DNA of 64,000 nucleotides from Pseudomonas sp. S09G 359 (GCF_002843605.1 NZ_CP025263.1:2199501-2263500); one strand, 5' to 3'; counted from the stretch's first letter, positions 47,051 to 56,361 are shown. Notes: generated from the sequence alone by a model not told the origin. Numbers and translations are program-made.

Positions 47051-47956
47051 ATGACCGTCAAACAAATGCGTGCGTTTCTCGCTGTGGCCCAGAGCCTGAG
47101 TTTTGCCGCTGCCTGCGAGCGTCTGCACCTCTCCCAGTCGGCGCTGAGCCTGACCATCAAGGGGCTGGAGGAGGGCTTGGGTGGCCGCTTGTTCAGCCGC
47201 AATACACGCAATGTCGCGCTGACTCCGGAGGGTGAGTCGCTGTTGCCGCTGGCTCGCCGGCTGATTGCCGATTGGGATAACGCTGAAGATGAACTGCGCC
47301 AGCGTTTCACCTTGCAGCGTGGGCGCGTCACGGTGGCCGCGATGCCGTCGTTTGCCGGCAACCTGCTGCCGCCCATCCTGAAGATATTCCGCGCGCGTTA
47401 CCCTCAGGTGAATGTGACCGTGCATGACCTGATCAATGAGCAGGTGCTGGAGATGGTTCGCGACCGGCAGGTGGAGTTGGGTGTGGCATTCGAGCCCTCT
47501 GAGGGATCGTCCCTGGCCTTTACTCCGCTGTACCTCGACCGCTTCATTGCGGTGGTGCCCGGGGATTCGCCGTTGGCGCAGGTGGCTGAAGTCGATTGGA
47601 AAACCCTGTTGCAACACCCGTTTATTACCTTGCAGCGGCCGTCCACGGTGCGCGTGATGCTCGAGGAACACCTCGGTGCCTTGCACATGAAGCTGCCGGT
47701 GGCGCTGGAGAGCCATCAATTGGCAACCGTGGGCAAGATGGTAGCCAACGGCCTGGGCGTCAGTGCCGTGCCCGCCTTGTGTGCGCGCCAGATGGAGGAG
47801 GCGGGCGCCCATTGCATCACCTTGTGCGACCCGGTGATCGAGCGGCCGATTGGTGTGCTGACAAAACCTGGGCATGAACTCTCGGCGGCGGCCCAGGTGT
47901 TGTTTGATATTTTTCGCGCAGAGGCGGCGAGCGGGCGGTTTCCCGCGTTGTTATAA
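47051..47956 (+). CDS. LysR-family regulator, probable regulator of the acetoacetate operon
   Basis: 301 residues. The helix-turn-helix spans roughly 2-60 (MRAFLAVAQSLSFAAACERL, LSQSALSLTIKGLEEGLGGR). The effector-binding domain begins near 90 (VTVAAMPSFAGNLLPPILKI). It is divergent from atoDAB with a gap of about 130 bases, the classical layout in which the LysR protein controls the neighbouring operon. Effector unknown; acetoacetate or a 3-hydroxyacid would make sense. A hairpin follows the gene. Confidence 0.87.
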   Translation: MTVKQMRAFLAVAQSLSFAAACERLHLSQSALSLTIKGLEEGLGGRLFSRNTRNVALTPEGESLLPLARRLIADWDNAEDELRQRFTLQRGRVTVAAMPSFAGNLLPPILKIFRARYPQVNVTVHDLINEQVLEMVRDRQVELGVAFEPSEGSSLAFTPLYLDRFIAVVPGDSPLAQVAEVDWKTLLQHPFITLQRPSTVRVMLEEHLGALHMKLPVALESHQLATVGKMVANGLGVSAVPALCARQMEEAGAHCITLCDPVIERPIGVLTKPGHELSAAAQVLFDIFRAEAASGRFPALL

Positions 47957-47976
47957 AGTTGATGAACAGTGGATAT

Positions 47977-48010
47977 TAAAAAGCCCGCTGGAATTAACCA
48001 ACGGGCTTAA
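47977..48010. terminator. Terminator between convergent genes
   Basis: AAGCCCGCTGG-AATTAA-CCAACGGGCTT, with five T after the stem on the minus strand. It lies between the LysR gene and the small gene at 48029 and best serves the latter. Confidence 0.7.
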
Positions 48011-48028
48011 ATGTTTAATGCTGTGAGA

Positions 48029-48358
48029 TCAGCAGTATCTATCAATCACTTTAACGTTCGATTGGCCTTTGAGGTTCTGCCATTCGGTATTAAGTGTGTG
48101 AAAGACCTGCTCGATGAAGTTGCGATCGGCCGCAGCCTTCTTGCCGACATAACCCTGACCACGACGGTACATCTTCAGGCGGGCCGCCAGTTCACGGTGG
48201 TTGCGGTCGAACTCGGCTTCTTCGGCGTGGGGCGCCAGGCAGTCAATTTTCACTTCGCCCGATTTACCAATCCACAGGATATGGTCGTCGAGTGTGTCTT
48301 TCTGCGCTGCGAACATCTCAGCCAATTCATCGATAGTTGGTTGGTTGTTCAGATTCAT
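48029..48358 (-). CDS. Conserved uncharacterised small protein
   Basis: 109 residues without signal or membrane segment. N-terminal helix MNLNNQPTIDELAEMFAAQK, then DDHILWIGKSGEVKIDCLAP and a basic centre (ARLKMYRRGQGYVGKKAAAD). A good hairpin terminator follows it. Pattern and codon usage look like a real, conserved Pseudomonas gene, but no function can be given. Confidence 0.75.
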   Translation of the reverse strand: MNLNNQPTIDELAEMFAAQKDTLDDHILWIGKSGEVKIDCLAPHAEEAEFDRNHRELAARLKMYRRGQGYVGKKAAADRNFIEQVFHTLNTEWQNLKGQSNVKVIDRYC

Positions 48359-48871
48359 GTGTAAGCCCCTTGACCAGTTGGCGATCTATCAGTTGATTCA
48401 GTTAAAACTGCTTAGTTGTCTCCGGCTTGAAAACCGGGCGTCAGTGACTGTCTGCCGAATACGGGCAGGGTCTTGAACCTGATGCATGTAGTCTTGCTGA
48501 TGAACTGCTACGCAATGGTTTCATAACGAAGACAAGTAGCAGTTGAGCTCCTTGTACCCGGCCCTTTCGAGGCAGGTCAGCTTCATCAATCTGCCTTGTG
48601 GGCAGTGCACATCCGGAAAAACAGCTCGGCGGTCAGACGAGCTTGTTCAAAACGCGTGTTACCAACACTCCCGATCCGGGAGACGTCTCGATAATGCAAG
48701 GACAAAAAGGATACGTCAACGGTTATGTAGTGATTATTTTTGCACACTACATAAATCGCTGTGAGTACGGGAGAATGCGCGAAAACGTGACTCGGGCGTC
48801 ATTTTTTGAAGGTTTGGTTCGGGTTGAAATGTGTATTTTTGGAACATGGGTTAGTCTGCCGATCATGCTTA
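48359..48871. other. Gene-poor stretch, about 510 bases
   Basis: No convincing coding region. It contains a 15-base palindrome CTCCCGATCCGGGAG near 48666 and a perfect 10-bp inverted repeat (TTATGTAGTG at 48723-48732, CACTACATAA at 48745-48754) around an AT-rich 12-base spacer. Base composition is lower in GC than neighbouring genes. An unrecognised small RNA or a relic of an inserted element are possible, but nothing supports one over the other. Confidence 0.5.
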
Positions 48872-49004
48872 TGTGGCGAGCGGGCTTGCCCGCGTTGGGG
48901 CGCGCAGCGGCCCCAAAATCAGACGCCGGGTTATGTCTGGTATTCCGCGTTTTGCCTTACTGGGGCTGCTTCGCAGCCCAACGCGGGCAAGCCCGCTCGC
49001 CACA
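48872..49004. repeat. REPIN, TGTGGCGAGCGGGCTTGCCC type
   Basis: Inverted REP pair with inner arms GCGCAGCGGCCCC and GGGGCTGCTTCGC. Its right border runs directly into the 36-bp repeats. Confidence 0.88.
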
Positions 49005-49005
49005 G

Positions 49006-49131
49006 AAGCCCGCTCGGCATAACTAGGCCCCCTTCCACAACAAGCTCGATCGGCATATCTAGGCCCCCTTCCACAACGAGCTCGATCGACATAACCAGGC
49101 CGCCTTCCACAACAAGCCCGCTCACCACAAC
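49006..49131. repeat. 36-bp tandem repeats at a REP border (3.5 units)
   Basis: Three units of 36 bases start at 49006, 49042 and 49078, and a half unit starts at 49114. Each starts AAGCYCG or GAGCTCG and ends CCTTCCACAAC. Each unit looks like two diverged 18-base halves related to the REP edge AAGCCCGCTCGCCACAAC. The array ends before the sirtuin stop codon. Confidence 0.85.
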
Positions 49132-49145
49132 AGCGGCGGGGTTCT

Positions 49146-49991
49146 TTACCCTAATCGTGTGGCCAGCAGTGGCAACAACGTCTCGCACGACGCCTCGATC
49201 TTCACCTGCAGCAGTTCGTCCCCACGGGTCTTGCCGAGGTTGATGGCGATCACCGGCTTACCCTGTTCGACCATCGCCTTGCACAGGCGAAACGCCGAAT
49301 AGGCCATCAGCGACGAGCCCACTACGAGCAAGCCGTCGGCATGTCCCACTGCCGCCATGGCCCTGGCGGCTGTCGGCGGAGCCACGTTCTCACCAAAAAA
49401 CACCACGTCCGGTTTCAGCCGCTCACCCGCGCAATGGGGGCAGCGGGGCACCTGGAAGTGTTCTTCAAACGTCGGGTCGAGCAAGGTGTCGCCATCGGGC
49501 GCCTGTACAGCGTGAACCTGGGCCAGGTACGGGTTATCGATTTCCATCTGCCGCTGAATCACATCCCGCGCACTGCGCAATTGGCAATCCAGGCACAGCA
49601 CCCGATGCAGGCTGCCGTGCAACTCGATGACATCATGGCTACCGGCCTGATCATGCAGCGTGTCGACGTTTTGTGTAATCAACCCGCTGATACGCCCGCG
49701 CTGCTGCAAGGTCGCCAGCGCCAGATGGGCCTTGTTCGGCTGGGCAATACGCACCCGTGGCCAACCCAGCATGGCGCGGGCCCAGTAGCGGCGCCGCGCC
49801 TGCGGGGTGGCCAGGAACTCCTGATACATCATCGGCGCCTTGCCCCGGCGCACGCCTTCGCTGTCGCGATAGTCCGGGATGCCCGACGACGTGCTGATGC
49901 CGGCCCCGGTCAACACTACAAAGCGCCGCCCGGCCATGGCCTGGAGCAGGGTGTCGAGGTGATCCTCTTGATGTGCCAGCGTGTCGAGCAT
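49146..49991 (-). CDS. Sir2-family NAD-dependent protein deacylase
   Basis: 281 residues. Sirtuin signature: LTGAGISTSSGIPDYRD near 30, ITQNVDTLHDQAGSHDVIEL with the catalytic His in ELHGS, and a zinc site of two Cys pairs (VLCLDCQL and PRCPHCAG). KPDVVFFGENV and VVGSSLMAYSAF complete the NAD site. Class II-like (SIRT4-type) by motif pattern. Removes acyl groups from lysines; targets unknown. It is followed downstream by repeats and preceded by the CBS gene. Confidence 0.92.
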   Translation of the reverse strand: MLDTLAHQEDHLDTLLQAMAGRRFVVLTGAGISTSSGIPDYRDSEGVRRGKAPMMYQEFLATPQARRRYWARAMLGWPRVRIAQPNKAHLALATLQQRGRISGLITQNVDTLHDQAGSHDVIELHGSLHRVLCLDCQLRSARDVIQRQMEIDNPYLAQVHAVQAPDGDTLLDPTFEEHFQVPRCPHCAGERLKPDVVFFGENVAPPTAARAMAAVGHADGLLVVGSSLMAYSAFRLCKAMVEQGKPVIAINLGKTRGDELLQVKIEASCETLLPLLATRLG

Positions 49992-49999
49992 GGGTTCGC

Positions 50000-50440
50000 C
50001 TATTCGCCGCGGATGTACTGCTCCAGTTGCTTGATCAGGTCAGCCTGTTCGGCAATAGCCTCTTTCACCAGGTCACCGATGGAGAGCAGGCCCAGCAGTT
50101 GACCATTTTCTACCACGGGCAAGTGGCGCAGGTGACTGTCGGTCATGATGTTCATGCACTCATCGACACTTTTATGGGTGTCGACGGTGATCACCGGGGA
50201 ACTCATCACTTCGTCGACCCGTGTAGTGACCGACGAGAGCCCCTTGAGGATGAGTTTACGTGCGTAATCACGTTCGCTGATGATCCCCACCACCACGCCT
50301 TCCCTGACGACCGGCAAGGCCCCGACGTTTTTCTCCGACATCCGGACCAGCGCTTCAAACACAGTGTGGTCCCATTGGATGGTGTGCACGTCCTGGTTCT
50401 TCTGGTCCTTGGCTTTGAGCACTTGTGCGACGGTTTTCAT
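50000..50440 (-). CDS. Tandem CBS-domain protein
   Basis: 146 residues made of two CBS domains (about 10-65 and 75-130): VFEALVRMSEKNVGALPVVR, EGVVVGIISERDYARKLIL, and SVDECMNIMTDSHLRHLPVV then LLGLLSIGDLVKEAI. Such pairs bind adenine nucleotides and act as regulatory modules. The ATG at 50440 has GGAG eight bases before it. It lies eight bases before the sirtuin gene, so the two may be co-transcribed; both sense adenine-type ligands. Confidence 0.9.
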   Translation of the reverse strand: MKTVAQVLKAKDQKNQDVHTIQWDHTVFEALVRMSEKNVGALPVVREGVVVGIISERDYARKLILKGLSSVTTRVDEVMSSPVITVDTHKSVDECMNIMTDSHLRHLPVVENGQLLGLLSIGDLVKEAIAEQADLIKQLEQYIRGE

Positions 50441-50572
50441 GGCGGCCACTCCGGTGTTGTTGTTAGGAAGTCAGCAGGTCCCTTACAGAATCCTAGACGG
50501 GCCACGGCGGGGCAAGGTCCAAAGCGGCGTTAAACTCGTCGAAAAACGTCATTCGCCGGATTTTTTCGACGT

Positions 50573-52519
50573 TTATCCAGTATTCGTCGGCTTTTTGGCG
50601 CGTTTGGGGGCAGCGCCGGCCTTGCGAGGGGCGCTCTTACGTTTGTTTTTCCATGGGGTGGCGCCTCGGCCTGCCGGGCTGGCAGGGCCGGTGATGGTCA
50701 TGCGCATGCCGTTGCAGCGGGCCACTTGCTTGCTCATCCAGGCCGCTTGTTTGGCGACGAATTCTTCCAGGCTCATCTCGCCGCTTTGCACCATATCCAG
50801 CGCCTGCTCCCAGATGGCGGTGGTGCCGGGGTCGGCGATGGCCCGTGGCACCGCGTCGATCAGGCTGAACGCCGCCGGGGTGGCCGACAGTGCCTTGCCG
50901 TTTTTCACCAGGTAACCGCGGTCCAGCAACCCTTGGATAATCCCCGCGCGCGTGGCTTCGGTGCCAATGCCGGTGGTGTCCTTGAGCTTTTGCTTGAGCA
51001 GTGGGTCTTCCACCAGTTTGGCGACGTTTTTCATCGCCTTGATGAGGTCGCCTTCGGTAAAGGGCTTCGGCGGCTGGGTCCATAGGTCTTTAAGGTTGAC
51101 CTTGGCCACCGCGTAGTCCTGACCCTGCACCAATGCCGGCAAGGCCTGGGGCGCGGGCGCCTCACGGCCCTTTGCCGGTGCCAGGGCTTCGGGCAAGGCG
51201 CGTTTCCAACCGGGTTCGATCACCACTTTGCCCACCGCGCGCAATGCCTGGCCCGCACAGTCGAAATCGGCCTGGGTACGATCGTATTCATGGTTGGGCA
51301 GAAATTGCGCCAGGTAGCGCGCGCGAATCAAGGTGTACACCGCACGGTGCTTGCCGGTGAGTTGGCCGACGTCCTTGCCCGCGCCGGTCGGGATGATGCC
51401 GTGGTGCGCGCTGACCTTGGCGTCGTTCCAGGCCCGTGAGCGGCGCTGCGGGTCGATATGCGGCATCAGCTCATTGACTGCCGCATCGGCTCGGCCCAGC
51501 GCGGCGAGGATTTTCGGCGCCTCGCTGTGCTGGCTCACGGGCAGGTAGCCGCAATCGCTGCGAGGATAGGTGATGGCTTTGTGGGTTTCGTAAAGCGATT
51601 GCGCGATATCCAGGGTTTCCTGGGCGCCGAGGCCGAGCTTCTTCGAGCAGATCTCCTGCAGGGTGCCAAGATCGAACGGCAGGGGCGCCACTTCGCGCAT
51701 GCGCTCGGTACGCAGTTTTACCAGGCGCGCGTTGGCGGCGTTACGCATGGCATCGGCTGCGTCTCGGGCCAGTTGCGGGTTGAGGCAGCGGCCTTGGTCG
51801 TCACAGGCATCCTCGGCTGCGCGCCATTGTGCGGTAAAGGTCAGGCCCGCGTGGCGCAGGTCGACATCGATGGCCCAGTACGCCACCGGCACGAAATCGG
51901 CGATGCTGCGGTCGCGGTCAACCACCAGGCGCAGGGTCGGCGTTTGCACGCGGCCCACCGGTAACACGCCCTGGTAACCGGATTGGCGCCCAAGCAGGGT
52001 AAACAGGCGGCTCATGTTCATGCCGATCAGCCAATCGGCGCGGGAGCGGCCCAGGGCCGAGTGATACAGGCTGAAGGTTTCGGCACCGGGCTTGAGCGCA
52101 GCCAGGGCCTTGCGAATCGACGCGTCATCCAGCGCCGACAGCCACAACCGCTGGATCGGCCCGCGATAGCGGCAATGCTCCACCAGTTCGCGGGCGATCA
52201 TCTCGCCCTCACGGTCGGCGTCGGTGGCGATCACCAGTTCCTGGGCTTCCCCCAGCAGGCGCTTGACCGCCTTGAACTGGCTGGCGGTCTTGGGCTTGAC
52301 GCGCATTTTCCATTTGTCCGGGACAATCGGCAGGTCGGCCAGCACCCAGCGCTTGTACTTGGCGTCGTAGGCATCCGGCGGGGCGGTTTCCAGCAGGTGG
52401 CCGATGCACCAGGTGACCGTGACCCCGTTGCCCAGCCAACAGCCGTCACCGCGCCGGCTGGCGCCGAGCACGGCCGCAATGTCCTTGGCCTGGGAGGGTT
52501 TTTCACAGAGGTACAGCAT
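50573..52519 (-). CDS. topB: DNA topoisomerase III
   Basis: 648 residues. Type IA topoisomerase: Toprim domain (MLYLCEKPSQAKDIAAVLGA; IATDADREGEMIARELVEHC with the acidic metal site) and active-site Tyr in ITYPRSDCGYLP. A decatenating helper in replication and repair. The C-terminus ends in a Lys/Arg-rich tail (KRKSAPRKAGAAPKRAKKP) instead of the Cys-rich zinc ribbons of longer versions. The ATG at 52519 matches the family start LYLCEKP; ATG at 52525 or GTG at 52528 are also open, and none has a clear ribosome site. Confidence 0.93.
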   Translation of the reverse strand: MLYLCEKPSQAKDIAAVLGASRRGDGCWLGNGVTVTWCIGHLLETAPPDAYDAKYKRWVLADLPIVPDKWKMRVKPKTASQFKAVKRLLGEAQELVIATDADREGEMIARELVEHCRYRGPIQRLWLSALDDASIRKALAALKPGAETFSLYHSALGRSRADWLIGMNMSRLFTLLGRQSGYQGVLPVGRVQTPTLRLVVDRDRSIADFVPVAYWAIDVDLRHAGLTFTAQWRAAEDACDDQGRCLNPQLARDAADAMRNAANARLVKLRTERMREVAPLPFDLGTLQEICSKKLGLGAQETLDIAQSLYETHKAITYPRSDCGYLPVSQHSEAPKILAALGRADAAVNELMPHIDPQRRSRAWNDAKVSAHHGIIPTGAGKDVGQLTGKHRAVYTLIRARYLAQFLPNHEYDRTQADFDCAGQALRAVGKVVIEPGWKRALPEALAPAKGREAPAPQALPALVQGQDYAVAKVNLKDLWTQPPKPFTEGDLIKAMKNVAKLVEDPLLKQKLKDTTGIGTEATRAGIIQGLLDRGYLVKNGKALSATPAAFSLIDAVPRAIADPGTTAIWEQALDMVQSGEMSLEEFVAKQAAWMSKQVARCNGMRMTITGPASPAGRGATPWKNKRKSAPRKAGAAPKRAKKPTNTG

Positions 52520-52630
52520 GGTCATCACATCAGATCGGGTTGATGCCTTGCAGGATGCTTAGTCGGAGGGATTTGAGCAACCATTATCTGTATGGATGTA
52601 CAGCAATTTGTGTGGGGCCCACAAAGCAAA

Positions 52631-52720
52631 TGTGGGAGGGGGCTTGCCCCCGATAGCGGTGGGTCAGTGACAAATGCACTGACTGATACACCGCCATCGG
52701 CAGCAAGCCCCCTCCCGCAG
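52631..52720. repeat. REPIN, GTGGGAGGGGGCTTGCCCCC type
   Basis: Inverted REP pair (TGTGGGAGGGGGCTTGCCCC; right arm with two changes, CAGCAAGCCCCCTCCCGCA). It lies between topB and the MHS transporter gene. Confidence 0.85.
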
Positions 52721-52744
52721 GGGACCTCCACTGTTCAAAAATAC

Positions 52745-54367
52745 TCAGTTGTTGTCGATATCCACGTGCCGGGTTTCTTTCAGGCAGATCATCCCCACAA
52801 TCAGGCTTACCCCGGTCACCACTACCGGGTACCACAAGCCGTAGAAGATGTCGCCGGTGTACACCACCAGCGCGAACGACACCGTCGGCAGGAACCCGCC
52901 AAACCAGCCGTTGCCGATGTGGTAGGGCAGGGACATCGAGGTGTAGCGGATGCGCGTTGGAAACAGCTCCACCATCAACGCCGCCAGTGGCCCGTAGCAC
53001 ATGGCCGCAATCAGGATCAGCGCGACGATCAGCACCACCACCATGGTCTTGTTGACCTGGGCCATATCCGCCGAACTCGGGTAACCGGCCAGGGTCACGG
53101 CGCCGCGCAGGGCTTTTTCGTCAAAGCCGTCGATGCGCACTTCGCCCACGCTTACCTGCACCGGGCTGCCTGCCGGGGCGGCGGCGCTGCTGTAGGGCAG
53201 GCCTTGCTTGACCAGGAAGGTCTTGACCTTGTCGCACGGGCTGTCAAATTTCGCCTTGCCCACCGGGTCGAACTGGAAGGTACAGGTGGCTGGGTCGGCC
53301 AATACGGTGATCGGCGCCTGTTGGCTGGCCTGGTCCATCGCCGGGTTGGTGTAGTGCGCCAGGCTTTTGAAGATCGGGAAGTAGAGCATGGTCGCCAACA
53401 ACAGGCCGAGCATCAGCACCGGCTTGCGCCCGACCTTGTCCGACAGCCAGCCAAAGAAGATAAAGAACGGCGCGCCGATCACCACGCTGATAATCAGCAA
53501 CATATTGGCCAGGGCCGGGTCCATCTTGAGGAATTGCGTGAGGAAGAACAGCACATAGAACTGCGCCGCGTAGAAGGTCACCGCCTGGCCGCCGTTGATG
53601 CTGAACAGCGCGATCAGCACCACCTTGAGGTTTTCCCAATTGCCGAACGACTCGCTGATCGGCGCCTTGCTGGCCTTGCCTTCCTCTTTCATTTTGAGGA
53701 AGGCCGGCGACTCGTGCAGGCTCATGCGGATCCAGGTGGAAATGCCCAGCAGCACAATCGAAAACAGGAACGGAATACGCCAGCCCCACACTTCAAACTG
53801 GTCACCGGTGAAGTACCGGCAAGCCAGCACCACCAGCAGTGACAGCAGCAGGCCGATGGTGGCGGTGGATTGAATCCAACTGGTGTGGAAGCCGCGTTTG
53901 CCGGCTGGCGCATGCTCGGCCACATAGGTCGCCGCGCCGCCGTACTCGCCGCCCAGCGCCAGGCCCTGGAGCATGCGCAGCACGATCAGGATGATCGGCG
54001 CCGCGATGCCAATGCTGGCGTAGGTTGGCAACAGCCCGACACAAAAGGTCGCCACGCCCATCAGGATGATGGTGACGAGGAAGGTGTACTTGCGCCCGAT
54101 CATATCGCCCAGGCGGCCGAACACCAGCGCGCCGAACGGGCGCACCACGAAGCCGGCGGCAAAGGCCATCAAGGCGAAGATAAACGCGGTGGTGTCGTTG
54201 ACCCCGGCAAAGAACTGCTTGCTGATCACCGCCGCCAGGGCGCCGTAGAGGAAAAAGTCATACCACTCGAACACCGTCCCGAGGGACGAGGCGAAGATGA
54301 CCTTTTTTGAATCGTTGCCGGCGCTCGCGTCTATTGTCGAGCCCAGGGGTTGAGCATGTTCTGACAT
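52745..54367 (-). CDS. MHS-family MFS transporter (metabolite:H+ symporter)
   Basis: 540 residues with twelve membrane segments and the MHS motifs EWYDFFLYGALAAVI near 30, RPFGALVFGRLGDMIGRKYT (MFS motif A) and LGGEYGGAATYVAEHAPAGK. It differs from ShiA/ProP by an extra region of about 130 residues near 350-470 rich in Ala, Pro and Asp with a Cys pair (ATCTFQ, SPCDKV), probably a periplasmic loop. Substrate unknown. ATG 54367 has GAGGG eight bases upstream. It follows the GMC oxidoreductase gene, so it may import that enzyme's substrate. Confidence 0.9.
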   Translation of the reverse strand: MSEHAQPLGSTIDASAGNDSKKVIFASSLGTVFEWYDFFLYGALAAVISKQFFAGVNDTTAFIFALMAFAAGFVVRPFGALVFGRLGDMIGRKYTFLVTIILMGVATFCVGLLPTYASIGIAAPIILIVLRMLQGLALGGEYGGAATYVAEHAPAGKRGFHTSWIQSTATIGLLLSLLVVLACRYFTGDQFEVWGWRIPFLFSIVLLGISTWIRMSLHESPAFLKMKEEGKASKAPISESFGNWENLKVVLIALFSINGGQAVTFYAAQFYVLFFLTQFLKMDPALANMLLIISVVIGAPFFIFFGWLSDKVGRKPVLMLGLLLATMLYFPIFKSLAHYTNPAMDQASQQAPITVLADPATCTFQFDPVGKAKFDSPCDKVKTFLVKQGLPYSSAAAPAGSPVQVSVGEVRIDGFDEKALRGAVTLAGYPSSADMAQVNKTMVVVLIVALILIAAMCYGPLAALMVELFPTRIRYTSMSLPYHIGNGWFGGFLPTVSFALVVYTGDIFYGLWYPVVVTGVSLIVGMICLKETRHVDIDNN

Positions 54368-54432
54368 CGGGTAGCCCTCACAGTGATTATTTATTGTTGT
54401 TCCACTGTCGGCGCCTGGTGTGGCGCCGCTAT

Positions 54433-56079
54433 TCAGATTGCATGAACCAGTTCTTTCTCCGCGGCGAGACTCCTTGTAGTCGGCGAAAGGATCAGCTGCG
54501 CGGCCTTTTCCGCGATCATCAGCGTGGGTGAACAAGTGTTGCCGGACGTGATGCGCGGCATGATCGAGGCATCGGCAATGCGCAGGCCGGGCACGCCATG
54601 CACGCGCAGTTGCGCGTCGACCACGGCGTCTTTGTCGCTGCCCATGCGACAGGTGCCCACCGGATGAAAAATCGTGGTGCCAATGCGTGCGGCGGCTTCG
54701 TGCAATTCTTCTTCGGTTTGCAGCGAGTCGCCGGGCAGGTATTCCACCGGCTTGAACTGGCTCAGGGCCGGCGCGGCCACAATCCGTCGGGTCAGGCGAA
54801 TCGCGTCGGCGGCCACCCGCAGGTCTTCCGGGTGGCTTAAGTAGTTGGGGCGGATCAGTGGCGCATCCGCCGGGTTGGCTGAGCGGATATCAATGCGGCC
54901 GCGGCTTTGCGGGCGCAGGTCGCAGACCGACGCGGTAAACGCCGGGAACCCGTGCAGCGGCTCGCCAAAGCGCTCCAGCGACAGCGGTTGCACGTGGTAT
55001 TCAAGGTTGGCCGAGGTCTGTTCCGGGCCAGAGCGGGCAAACGCGCCGAGCTGGCTGGGCGCCATCGACAGCGGGCCGCTGCGGTCATACAGGTATTGCA
55101 GGCCCATGCCCATCTTGCCCCACACACTGCCTGCGATCTGGTTGAGGGTGCGGGCCTTTTCCAGTTTGTAGATCAGCCGCAGTTGCAGGTGGTCCTGCAG
55201 GTTGCCGCCGACGCCGGGCAGCTCGTGCAGCACATCGATACCCAGCGGCTTGAGCACGTTGGACGGGCCGATCCCCGAGCGTTGCAGGATCCCCGGCGAA
55301 CCTACGGAGCCGGCACATAACACGATTTCCTTACGCGCCTTCCAGCTCAGTTGCTGGCCCTGTTGGCGCCCGACCACGTGGGCGGCGCGGCCGTTTTCCA
55401 GCAGCACGCGGTCCACTTCCACCTCGGTCAGCACGGTGAGGTTGGGCCGTTGGCGGATCGGCTTGAGAAACGCCTTGGCCGCGTTCCAGCGCACCCCGGC
55501 TTTCTGGTTGACCTGGAAATAACCGCAGCCTTCGTTATCGCCCTGGTTAAAGTCGCTGATATTGGCGATGCCGCTTTGCGCCGCCGCCGCGCGGAATGCA
55601 TCCAGGATCGGCCACGACAAGCGCTGCTGCTCAACGCGCCATTCGCCGCCATCGCTGTGGAACTCCGAGCCGCCGGCGAAGTGGTTTTCGCTCTGCTTGA
55701 ACAGCGGCAGCACGTCGTTCCAGGCCCAGCCCGGGTTGCCCGCAGCGGCCCAGCCATCGTAATCCTGGGCCTGGCCGCGCATGTAGATCATGCCGTTGAT
55801 GGACGAGCAGCCGCCGAGCACCTTGCCCCGTGGGTAACTCAGCGCACGGCCTTGCAGGCCTTCCTGGGCTTCGGTCTTGAAGCACCAGTCGGTGCGCGGG
55901 TTACCGATGCAGAACAGGTAGCCGACGGGGATATGGATCCAGGGGTAATTGTCGCGGCCACCGGCTTCCAGAAGCAGCACGCGGTGGGCGGGGTTGGCGG
56001 ACAGTCGATTGGCCAGCAGGCAGCCTGCGGGGCCGGCGCCTACTACCACGTAATCGAATTCAGCAGTTGCAATGGGCAT
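54433..56079 (-). CDS. GMC-family FAD-dependent oxidoreductase (choline dehydrogenase-like)
   Basis: 548 residues. FAD-binding Rossmann motif YVVVGAGPAGCLLANRLS near 10, GMC signature 1 PRGKVLGGCSSINGMIYMRG, signature 2 GSVGSPGILQRSGIGP, and the catalytic His in HPVGTCRMG. Oxidises an alcohol; choline or a polyol alcohol are only examples. First gene of a pair with the MHS transporter. A LysR regulator lies divergent about 330 bases upstream, with a REPIN in between. Confidence 0.92.
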   Translation of the reverse strand: MPIATAEFDYVVVGAGPAGCLLANRLSANPAHRVLLLEAGGRDNYPWIHIPVGYLFCIGNPRTDWCFKTEAQEGLQGRALSYPRGKVLGGCSSINGMIYMRGQAQDYDGWAAAGNPGWAWNDVLPLFKQSENHFAGGSEFHSDGGEWRVEQQRLSWPILDAFRAAAAQSGIANISDFNQGDNEGCGYFQVNQKAGVRWNAAKAFLKPIRQRPNLTVLTEVEVDRVLLENGRAAHVVGRQQGQQLSWKARKEIVLCAGSVGSPGILQRSGIGPSNVLKPLGIDVLHELPGVGGNLQDHLQLRLIYKLEKARTLNQIAGSVWGKMGMGLQYLYDRSGPLSMAPSQLGAFARSGPEQTSANLEYHVQPLSLERFGEPLHGFPAFTASVCDLRPQSRGRIDIRSANPADAPLIRPNYLSHPEDLRVAADAIRLTRRIVAAPALSQFKPVEYLPGDSLQTEEELHEAAARIGTTIFHPVGTCRMGSDKDAVVDAQLRVHGVPGLRIADASIMPRITSGNTCSPTLMIAEKAAQLILSPTTRSLAAEKELVHAI

Positions 56080-56228
56080 CTGAGGTCTCGCTTGTTTTTC
56101 TTATTGGCTCCATCCTAGTTGTTAGTTTTCGTCTTAAAAATGTTAGTTTTTACCCAGCTGCTGTGCGTTTTTAAACAGCACCGTGAAAAATCAGGGTGAG
56201 CACTGCCCCCTGCGGCGAGTTAGCTGGT

Positions 56229-56361
56229 TGTGGCGAGCGGGCTTGCCCGCGTTGGGTCGCGAAGCGGCCGCTGGTTCAGGCCCCGCGTTTCCTCAGTAAG
56301 GCCACCGTTGCTGTTTTTGGGGCTGCTGCGCAGCCCAACGCGGGCAAGCCCGCTCGCCACA
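56229..56361. repeat. REPIN, TGTGGCGAGCGGGCTTGCCC type
   Basis: Inverted REP pair in the 332-base divergent gap between the GMC gene and the LysR gene, ending about 50 bases before the LysR ATG. Frames open through it are artefacts. Nothing else is seen in the gap beyond the promoter region. Confidence 0.88.

Noticed and set aside
48598..49243. Plus-strand frames in the gene-poor region, including a Thr/Ser/Pro repeat peptide
   Set aside because: The repetitive part is the 36-bp tandem DNA repeat and the upstream part is REPIN; no start signal.
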